From an uncultured Caryophanales bacterium (GTDB lineage: Bacteria > Bacillota_I > Bacilli_A > RF39 > UBA660), in contig CAJLIR010000023.1 of assembly GCA_905206805.1 (NCBI GenBank), forward strand, positions 1 through 19,206: a stretch of DNA of 19,206 nt. The letters are read 5' to 3'. A model generated the notes under the pieces. That model saw nothing but the letters and a program-made list of their open reading frames with translations. It was not told the DNA's origin and made no database searches. Positions 14,040 to 19,206 of the stretch are shown in pieces (within the stretch, counting starts at the first letter, position 1; every line of letters starts with the position of its first letter). Both the position numbers and the translations under genes were made by a program.

Positions 14040-16352
14040 ATGTCAGTTGTAGAAGAAGAAAGAAAAATAACATTAAAAGTTATTAAAAGAGACGGTAAAA
14101 AGGTTGATTTTAATGGTACAAAAATTGCGATGGCTATAAAAAAAGCTTTTGACAAAATTGATAAAAATGATGATGGAGAAGAAAATCATAGTACAGGTTA
14201 TACTGAAAAAGATATAAATGGTATTTATAAAATTGTTATTTCTAGAATAGAAAAAGAGTATAAAGATGCAGAAAAAATCAAAATAGAAACTATTCAAGAT
14301 ATGATTGAAGATGCTTTAAAGAAAAAAGGATATGAAGATGTATACGATGAATTTTCTTCATATCGTGAAAGAAGAAACCAATCAAGACAACTTTTTAGTG
14401 ATGAAAAGAAAATGCATAAATTTTTAAAAACATTAGAGGGTCTTGGACTTAAGTCAGCTCATGAGGATGACAACAAAAGGGAAAATGCAAATGTCGATGG
14501 TGATACAGCGATGGGAACAATGCTTCAATATGGAAGTACCGTTTCAAAAGAATTTGCTAAATCATATTTAATGAAGAAAAAATTTGCAGAAGCTCATGAT
14601 AATGGTGATATTCATATTCATGACATGGATTTTCTTCCAATGGGTACAACAACTTGTATGCAAATAGATTTAAACAAGTTATTTAAAAATGGTTTCTCGA
14701 CAGGTCATGGTCACTTAAGAGAACCAAATGATATTATTTCGTATTCTGCTTTAGCAGCGATTGCTATCCAATCAGATCAAAATGATCAACATGGTGGTCA
14801 AAGTATTCCTGCTTTCGATTACTATATGGCACCAGGTGTTTTAAAAACGTTCAAAAAACAATTCAAACAAACAATAAGCGATTTATTAGATTATTCTGAT
14901 TTTGGACAATTTATTAATATGTCAAGTATTGCTAAAGAAATTGACAAATTAGATAGTATTGATTTTGACCTAAATATTTTTGAAAGATTTATAAAAGATA
15001 GTGAAGAGGTTGGAAGATTATTCCGTATTTCATATGATAAAGCTTATAGTAAAACTGACAGAATTACATATCAAGCAATGGAAGCTTTTGTTCATAACTT
15101 AAATACAATGCATTCTAGAGCAGGTGCTCAAGTACCTTTCTCATCAATTAACTTTGGTACTGATACTTCTAGTGAAGGAAGAATGGTTGTAAAAAATTAT
15201 TTACTAGCTGTTGAAGCTGGACTTGGTCAAAGTGAAACACCAATTTTTCCGATTTCCATTTTCAAGGTAAAAGAAGGTGTTAACTATAATCCTGGTGACC
15301 CTAACTATGATTTATTTAAGCTTTCTTGTCGTGTTTCGGCAAAAAGATTATTTCCAAATTTCTCATTCATAGATGCACCATATAATTTACAGTATTATAA
15401 AGAAGGAGATTATACGACTGAAGTTGGATATATGGGATGCCGTACAAGAGTTTTAGGTAATGTAGTTGATCCGGATAAGTCTGTAACCCCTGGACGTGGT
15501 AATTTATCGTTTACTTCTATAAATTTGCCTCGATTAGGAATTAAGCATGGTATCGTTAGTAATAATGAAACTGATTTAGATGGATTTTTTAGTGAACTAT
15601 CTGATTTAATGGATTTAGTAAAGGATCAATTATTAGAAAGATTTGAAATTCAATGTAGTAGACATGTCTATAATTTTCCATTCTTATTAGGTCAAGGAAT
15701 TTGGATAGATTCTGAAAAATTAAAACCTGGTGATAAACTTAAAAAGGTTTTAAAACATGGAACTTTAAGTATTGGCTTTATAGGTCTAGCAGAGTGTTTA
15801 AAAGCTTTAATTGGTAAACACCATGGAGAAACTAGTGAAGCACAAGAATTAGGTAAAAAAATTATTGGATTTATGCGTAAAAAGACAGATGAATATTCAG
15901 AAAAATATAATTTGAATTTTACTTTACTTGCAACACCAGCAGAAGGATTATCAGGTAGATTTGTAAATATCGATAAAGCTATTTATGGAAAAATCAAAGG
16001 CGTAACTGATAGAAATTATTATACAAATTCTTTCCATATTCCTGTATATTATAATATTACAATTGCAGAAAAACTTCATTTAGAGGCACCATATCATGCA
16101 TTAACAAATGCAGGACATATCTCTTATATTGAACTTGATGGAGATCCATCTGAAAATGTAGAGGTTTTTGAAAAAATAGTTCGTGTTATGAAAGAAGAAG
16201 GTATAGGTTATGGTGCAATAAACCACCCGGTTGATCGTGACCCTGTATGCGGATATGTTGGAATTATAAAGGATGTTTGCCCACGTTGTGGAAGAAAAGC
16301 TGGAGAAGCTGTTAGTGTTGATTTATTAAAAAATTTAAATTGTTGTAAATAA
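14040..16352 (+). CDS. nrdD: Class III ribonucleotide reductase large part, lacking the glycyl-radical tail
   Basis: A 770-residue anaerobic ribonucleoside-triphosphate reductase that makes dNTPs in strict or facultative anaerobes. An ATP-cone regulatory domain fills about residues 10-110 (VIKRDGKKVDF...). The catalytic barrel follows, with TTTCMQID (Cys206) and YMGCRTRV (Cys467) as likely active-site cysteines, and GRGNLSFTSINLPR. The C-terminus has the zinc-site pattern DPVCGYVG...CPRCGR and ends in NCCK. The glycyl-radical motif that should follow (RxxxGYLxG) is absent; it is encoded by the next small gene. AAGGAG sits 7 bases before the ATG, under a perfect promoter. The gap to the small gene is 16 bases. 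Confidence 0.95.
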   Translation: MSVVEEERKITLKVIKRDGKKVDFNGTKIAMAIKKAFDKIDKNDDGEENHSTGYTEKDINGIYKIVISRIEKEYKDAEKIKIETIQDMIEDALKKKGYEDVYDEFSSYRERRNQSRQLFSDEKKMHKFLKTLEGLGLKSAHEDDNKRENANVDGDTAMGTMLQYGSTVSKEFAKSYLMKKKFAEAHDNGDIHIHDMDFLPMGTTTCMQIDLNKLFKNGFSTGHGHLREPNDIISYSALAAIAIQSDQNDQHGGQSIPAFDYYMAPGVLKTFKKQFKQTISDLLDYSDFGQFINMSSIAKEIDKLDSIDFDLNIFERFIKDSEEVGRLFRISYDKAYSKTDRITYQAMEAFVHNLNTMHSRAGAQVPFSSINFGTDTSSEGRMVVKNYLLAVEAGLGQSETPIFPISIFKVKEGVNYNPGDPNYDLFKLSCRVSAKRLFPNFSFIDAPYNLQYYKEGDYTTEVGYMGCRTRVLGNVVDPDKSVTPGRGNLSFTSINLPRLGIKHGIVSNNETDLDGFFSELSDLMDLVKDQLLERFEIQCSRHVYNFPFLLGQGIWIDSEKLKPGDKLKKVLKHGTLSIGFIGLAECLKALIGKHHGETSEAQELGKKIIGFMRKKTDEYSEKYNLNFTLLATPAEGLSGRFVNIDKAIYGKIKGVTDRNYYTNSFHIPVYYNITIAEKLHLEAPYHALTNAGHISYIELDGDPSENVEVFEKIVRVMKEEGIGYGAINHPVDRDPVCGYVGIIKDVCPRCGRKAGEAVSVDLLKNLNCCK

Positions 16353-16368
16353 TGTTGGAGGATTTAAT

Positions 16369-16545
16369 ATGAAAGTAGAAAATAATGTTGTAACAAATGA
16401 AAAAGAAAAAAAAGTTGGCGAAGGAGTAGGTTTCGAACGAATTAGAAGGATTACTGGTTATTTAGTTGGTACAGTTGATAGATTTAATAATGGTAAACGT
16501 GCAGAAGAACATGACCGTGTAAAACATTCTTTAGGAAATCTTTAA
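16369..16545 (+). CDS. Stand-alone glycyl-radical domain of class III ribonucleotide reductase
   Basis: A 58-residue protein. Residues 22-53 contain FERIRRITGYLVG and DRFNNGKRAEEHDRVKH, which match the C-terminal glycyl-radical tail of NrdD of the clostridial type. Gly30 is the expected radical site. Residues 1-20 are a polar linker. It has its own ATG and GGAGG (16357-16361) 7 bases upstream, and its TAA overlaps the nrdG start by one base (TAATG). nrdD lacks this motif, so the two proteins should act together, with NrdG activating Gly30. The closest analogy I know is GrcA (YfiD), a separate glycyl-radical subunit for pyruvate formate-lyase. The frame is open back to 16339, overlapping the nrdD end in the +1 frame, so a +1 frameshift fusion is an alternative. 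Confidence 0.88.
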   Translation: MKVENNVVTNEKEKKVGEGVGFERIRRITGYLVGTVDRFNNGKRAEEHDRVKHSLGNL

Positions 16546-17114
16546 TGAAAATACGACTTGCTGGTCAAATACAACAGGATAGTATAGTTGATGGTGAGGG
16601 ACTTAGAACAGTTATTTGGACACAAGGGTGTTCTCATAACTGTCCTGGCTGTCATAATCCAGAAACACATGATTTTAAAGGTGGATTTGAAGTTTCAATT
16701 GATGATGTAAAACAAAAACTTAAAAATTTGAAGTATCAAGATGGTATTACATTATCTGGTGGTGATCCATTTTTTCAAGCAAAAGCATGTTTAGAAATAG
16801 CTAAGTATTCTCATAATTTAAATTTAAATGTGTGGTGCTATACTGGTTTTACTTTTGAACAATTGATGAAACTATCAAAATTAAAACCGATAATTTTAGA
16901 TTTTTTAAAACAAATTGATGTTTTAATTGATGGTAGATTTATTCTGTCAGAAAAAAGTTTAAATGTTAAGTTTAGGGGATCTAAAAATCAAAGAATAATT
17001 GATGTAAAAAAAAGTTTGAAACTAGGTTATGCATGCTGCATAGATAAATATGATCAAAATTTTTTTGTTCATGATTTGTTTGCTAATAACAATAAAAAAG
17101 AAATTTTTATTTAG
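16545..17114 (+). CDS. nrdG: Anaerobic ribonucleotide reductase activase NrdG
   Basis: A 189-residue radical-SAM enzyme that forms the glycyl radical on the class III reductase. The iron-sulfur motif is visible as CSHNCPGC (Cx3Cx2C, residues 30-37), followed by HNPETHDF, and the SAM-binding GGDP segment occurs near residue 74 (LSGGDPFFQ). Length is near the usual 150-190. Its ATG overlaps the stop of the glycyl-radical gene (TAATG), so activase and radical subunit are translationally coupled. The TAG stop lies inside the following terminator. It acts in the cytoplasm without oxygen. Confidence 0.95.
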   Translation: MKIRLAGQIQQDSIVDGEGLRTVIWTQGCSHNCPGCHNPETHDFKGGFEVSIDDVKQKLKNLKYQDGITLSGGDPFFQAKACLEIAKYSHNLNLNVWCYTGFTFEQLMKLSKLKPIILDFLKQIDVLIDGRFILSEKSLNVKFRGSKNQRIIDVKKSLKLGYACCIDKYDQNFFVHDLFANNNKKEIFI

Positions 17115-17141
17115 TATATTCTATGGAATATACTTTTTTTT
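17113..17141 (+). terminator. Terminator of the nrdD-nrdG operon
   Basis: AGTATATTC (17113-17121) pairs perfectly with GAATATACT (17126-17134) over the loop TATG, with eight T residues after it. The nrdG stop codon TAG shares bases with the stem. Confidence 0.92.
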
Positions 17142-17205
17142 AGAGACAATTAGATTTTTAGTAAACTTACATATATTTTATTTTGTAAGATAATTATTTT
17201 TGTAC

Positions 17206-17232
17206 ACTTTTATTTAGATAAAGCATAAATTA
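17206..17232 (+). promoter_or_regulatory. Possible SigK-type sporulation promoter for cotE
   Basis: AC (17206-17207), 16 bases, then CATAAATTA (17224-17232), which fits the SigK pattern AC-N16-CATAnnnTA. In B. subtilis cotE is read from SigE and SigK promoters. The predicted start point would be very near the ribosome binding site, which weakens the call. Confidence 0.35.
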
Positions 17233-17250
17233 AAGTGAGGGGTGATAAGA

Positions 17251-17784
17251 GTGGCTGCCTATAAAGAAATTGTTACTAAAGCCATTATCGGAAAGGGAAA
17301 AAAATATTTTAAAAATAGTTACACAATTGAAACGGAGTCTAAGCCTACAACAGTTTTAGGATGCTGGGTAATAAATCATAAATTTAAAGGATTTAAATCA
17401 GGTGAAAAAATTGGTGTAGATGGATCATATGATATAAACATTTGGTATTCATATGATAATGATAGTAAAACTACTGTTGTAAATAAAAAAATAGATTATA
17501 ATGACCTATTTAATGTTAAAACTAAAGAAAATGCGGATTTAACAGGTGATACTGATGTAATAGTAAGAACATTAAAACAACCAACATGCAGCAAAGTAAA
17601 TATTGAGGATAATGGTGTAATTAGTTTTGATATTGAAAAGGAATTAGGTGTTGAAATAGTTGGCGAAACAAAAATGAAAATTGCTATTGAAGAGGATGAG
17701 GAACCTTGGGAAGAAATAGAAGATGAAATGACTGACGAAATTTCTAATGAAATCGAAAATAATGTGAATGAAAAATACATATAA
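17251..17784 (+). CDS. cotE: Outer spore coat morphogenetic protein CotE
   Basis: A 177-residue homologue of CotE, which organises the outer coat around the forming spore in the mother cell. The match with B. subtilis CotE (181 residues) is along the whole length: YKEIVTKAIIGKGKK, SKPTTVLGCWVINHKF, YDINIWYSY, LKQPTC, VEIVGETKMK, and a strongly acidic C-terminal tail (EEDEEPWEEIEDE). I chose GTG 17251 because AGGGGTGA precedes it by 5 bases and the protein then lines up with the CotE start; GTG 17242 lies inside that binding site. It is the clearest sign in the window that the organism forms spores. A strong terminator follows. Confidence 0.9.
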   Translation: MAAYKEIVTKAIIGKGKKYFKNSYTIETESKPTTVLGCWVINHKFKGFKSGEKIGVDGSYDINIWYSYDNDSKTTVVNKKIDYNDLFNVKTKENADLTGDTDVIVRTLKQPTCSKVNIEDNGVISFDIEKELGVEIVGETKMKIAIEEDEEPWEEIEDEMTDEISNEIENNVNEKYI

Positions 17785-17785
17785 T

Positions 17786-17819
17786 AAAGTGTTAACCAAA
17801 AATAGTTGACACTTTTTCT
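17786..17819 (+). terminator. cotE terminator, overlapping the rpsP promoter
   Basis: AAAGTGTTAAC (17786-17796) pairs with GTTGACACTTT (17805-17815), with one T-G pair, over an 8-base loop, then Ts. The 3' arm contains TTGACA, the -35 element of the next promoter. Confidence 0.88.
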
Positions 17820-17834
17820 TTTTTATGATATTAT
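17806..17834 (+). promoter_or_regulatory. SigA promoter for rpsP-khpA
   Basis: TTGACA (17806-17811), 17-base spacer, TATTAT (17829-17834) with an extended -10 TGA before it. The -35 box is inside the cotE terminator stem. Confidence 0.85.
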
Positions 17835-17858
17835 CATATGTAATGAAGGAGGGATAAT

Positions 17859-18149
17859 ATGGCAGTTAAAATTAGATTAAAAAGAATGGGATCTAAACAA
17901 AAACCATTTTATAGAATAGTTGTAGCAGATTCAAGAAGTCCAAGAGATGGCAAAGTTATTGAAGAAGTAGGATATTATAATCCTATAACAGAACCAGCTG
18001 ACATTAAAATTTCAGAAGAATTAGCTATGAAATGGTTACATCAAGGTGCTCAACCAACAGATACTGTAAAAAACTTATTTACAAAAGTTGGAATTAATGA
18101 AAAATTTCATAATGAAAAAATGGCATCTAAAAAGAAAAACACTAAATAA
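17859..18149 (+). CDS. rpsP: Small-subunit ribosomal protein S16
   Basis: A 96-residue S16 protein with the family opening VKIRLKRMGSKQKPFYRIVVADSRSPRDGK, in which no part is missing, and YYNP near residue 40. The tail is lysine-rich. It binds 16S rRNA and helps assemble the 30S subunit. AAGGAGGG is placed well before the ATG, and a near-consensus promoter drives it. Its stop overlaps the start of khpA by one base (TAATG). The usual rpsP-khpA-rimM-trmD order is broken after khpA. Confidence 0.97.
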   Translation: MAVKIRLKRMGSKQKPFYRIVVADSRSPRDGKVIEEVGYYNPITEPADIKISEELAMKWLHQGAQPTDTVKNLFTKVGINEKFHNEKMASKKKNTK

Positions 18150-18391
18150 TGATTTTAGCAGATTTGACTGAATATTTAGTAAAACAAATTGTTAGAAATG
18201 AGGATTCTATTTCTGTAAAACAATTTGAAGATGATGAGTCTATAACAATAGAAGTTCTAGTTTCATCAGATGAAATTGGTTATGTCATTGGTAAAAATGG
18301 GCGTGTTGCATCATCTATTAGAAATATAGTACAAGCCTGTGCTTATACAAATAACTTAAAAAAGGTAAAAATAAATTTTGATGCATTTTAA
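18149..18391 (+). CDS. khpA: KH-domain RNA-binding protein KhpA
   Basis: An 80-residue single KH-domain protein (YlqC/KhpA family), whose RNA-binding GxxG loop is IGKNGR near residues 47-52. KhpA pairs with KhpB to bind many RNAs and affects cell division and elongation in streptococci. It starts in the stop codon of rpsP (TAATG), so it is translationally coupled to S16. Its TAA ends at the foot of a bidirectional terminator. rimM and trmD, which usually follow, are not here. Confidence 0.93.
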   Translation: MILADLTEYLVKQIVRNEDSISVKQFEDDESITIEVLVSSDEIGYVIGKNGRVASSIRNIVQACAYTNNLKKVKINFDAF

Positions 18392-18422
18392 AAAAAATTT
18401 AGTTTAATACTAAATTTTTTTT
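18391..18422. terminator. Bidirectional terminator between khpA and the convergent gene
   Basis: A-rich arm with ATTTAGT (18391-18403) pairs with ACTAAAT plus T-run (18409-18421) over the loop TTAAT. It works on both strands. The minus-strand gene's TAA stop (18401-18399) lies in the stem. Confidence 0.85.
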
Positions 18423-18797
18423 CTTTACTTTGTTCTTTTGTTGTATAAAACTAAATATGTTTTTCTTTTCAATATTATTACCAATTTTTCTATCAATAAG
18501 TATCTTTTCATTTTTAGAATTTATTATACAATGTTCTGTAGTAACTATGTAATTATAAGCCGTATATAAAGTTATTTTGCTAGAAAATAAGTGCTCAATA
18601 TCTTTTGATTTATAATTAATAATTATTTGGTTATTAATTATGCTAATATAACCAGTAACAAATTCATTATTTTCATCAGTTGCTTGAAACATATATTGAA
18701 CAATTAATTTTTTATTTTCTTTTGGTAATTCTATAAATCCAAAAACATTTCTAAGATTTATATCATTTAAGTATTTTAATATATTAAATTCGTTCAT
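18399..18797 (-). CDS. Unrecognised protein of 132 residues
   Basis: I do not recognise this family. The protein has no signal peptide or membrane segment. Its middle is rich in beta-type segments (VFGFIELP, KLIVQYMFQATD, GYISIINNQIIINY, TLYTAYNYIVTTEHCIIN), suggesting a small beta-barrel or PH-like fold, and the C-terminus is lysine-rich (KNKVKKKN). I chose ATG 18797, with GGAGGA just upstream, over ATG 18833, because the promoter -10 box lies between the two starts. It is convergent with khpA and divergent from uppS. Confidence 0.75.
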   Translation of the reverse strand: MNEFNILKYLNDINLRNVFGFIELPKENKKLIVQYMFQATDENNEFVTGYISIINNQIIINYKSKDIEHLFSSKITLYTAYNYIVTTEHCIINSKNEKILIDRKIGNNIEKKNIFSFIQQKNKVKKKNLVLN

Positions 18798-18823
18798 AAA
18801 TTCCTCCGTAATAACAGGAGAAT

Positions 18824-18852
18824 ATTCTATCATTCCTTATAATTAATTACAA
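18824..18852 (-). promoter_or_regulatory. SigA promoter for the minus-strand gene at 18797
   Basis: On the minus strand TTGTAA (18852-18847), 17-base spacer, TAGAAT (18829-18824) with an extended -10 TGA. The -10 box is downstream of ATG 18833, which rules out that start. Confidence 0.6.
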
Positions 18853-18931
18853 TAAAAAAGTATGAAATATCAATTTTTTTACGTGAAATAACTGTTAAAT
18901 TTCATTTTTAACTTAAATATAATAATTAATA

Positions 18932-18960
18932 TTGTATAAAAATTTTATTTATATTATAAT
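18932..18960 (+). promoter_or_regulatory. SigA promoter for uppS
   Basis: TTGTAT (18932-18937), 17-base spacer, TATAAT (18955-18960). It lies just before TGAGGTGA (18975-18982). Confidence 0.7.
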
Positions 18961-18986
18961 TATCTATAGTAGTATGAGGTGATTTA

Positions 18987-19206
18987 GTGGATAATTTAAA
19001 AATTCCAAACCATGTCGGTATTATAGTGGATGGTAATGGAAGATGGGCTAAAGAAAGAGGCTTAACTAGGAGTGACGGTCACAAAGCCGGAGTAGAAAAT
19101 TTAGAGCATTTATTTACTTATATGATTGATAGAGGTGTAAAAATAATTAGTGCCTATATATTTTCAACAGAAAATTTTAAAAGAAGTGAAGCAGAAGTAA
19201 AATATT
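18987..19206 (+). CDS. uppS: Undecaprenyl diphosphate synthase, N-terminal part
   Basis: The first 73 codons of a cis-prenyltransferase; the gene runs off the end of the window. It joins isopentenyl units to farnesyl diphosphate to make the C55 carrier lipid for cell-wall synthesis. The family signature is visible as PNHVGIIVDGNGRWAKERGL (catalytic Asp in VDGNGRWA), GHKAGVENL, and FSTENFKRS. It begins at GTG 18987 with TGAGGTGA about 5 bases upstream; an in-frame ATG nearby is not available. It has its own promoter and often heads a uppS-cdsA group, which would lie beyond the window. Confidence 0.94.
   Translation, partial: MDNLKIPNHVGIIVDGNGRWAKERGLTRSDGHKAGVENLEHLFTYMIDRGVKIISAYIFSTENFKRSEAEVKY

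Noticed and set aside
13952..14297. Minus-strand open frames over the nrdD start
   Set aside because: They are mirror frames of the nrdD N-terminus and promoter, with low-complexity Phe/Ile-rich products and no binding site.
16350..16352. Simple nonsense mutation separating nrdD from its tail
   Set aside because: The tail is in a different frame from nrdD and has its own well-spaced binding site and ATG, so changing the stop alone would not join them.

Overview
The window is very AT-rich chromosomal DNA from a low-GC Bacillota, probably a gut-type member of the Bacilli. Three things point to an anaerobic, probably spore-forming organism: an oxygen-sensitive class III ribonucleotide reductase with its activase, a clear homologue of the outer spore coat protein CotE, and a collagen-like surface protein paired with a glycosyltransferase. 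Conserved tryptophans are read from TGG and stops are almost all TAA or TAG, with one TGA, so the ordinary bacterial code fits. I cannot name the genus.

Layout. 1-172 is the tail of an Rpn-type nuclease gene. 607-2092 holds yqeG-yqeH (HAD phosphatase and ribosome-assembly GTPase). 2166-3947 is a HerA-type ATPase, followed by an unrecognised gene with its own promoter (4015-4530). 4703-8763 is a DNA-uptake operon: comEA, comEC, then a gene that fuses a whole DinD protein to a whole Nudix hydrolase. Downstream (8820-9474) lies a second, broken copy of the comEC 3' end and the first codons of a second dinD. 9664-13651 is on the minus strand: an N-acetylglucosamine deacetylase lipoprotein, a small membrane protein, a collagen-like protein and a TPR glycosyltransferase. 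14040-17114 is nrdD, a separate 58-residue glycyl-radical protein, and nrdG. Then come cotE, rpsP-khpA, a convergent unknown gene, and the start of uppS.

Two arrangements stand out. First, the class III reductase is split: the glycyl-radical motif RRITGYLVG, normally at the C-terminus of NrdD, is in its own small gene with its own ribosome binding site between nrdD and nrdG. A +1 frameshift that would fuse the two is the main alternative. Second, comEC carries a 1,962-base duplication-like cassette: a perfect 240-base direct repeat, then two versions of the ComEC C-terminus that are only about three quarters identical in protein, with DinD-Nudix between them. This looks like integration of a circle, or another recombination event, that gave comEC a new 3' end and left the old one behind. 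Recombination between the repeats could in principle reverse it.

Regulatory sites are unusually readable. Several SigA promoters are near consensus with 17-base spacers, and many intrinsic terminators have the stop codon of the preceding gene inside the hairpin.
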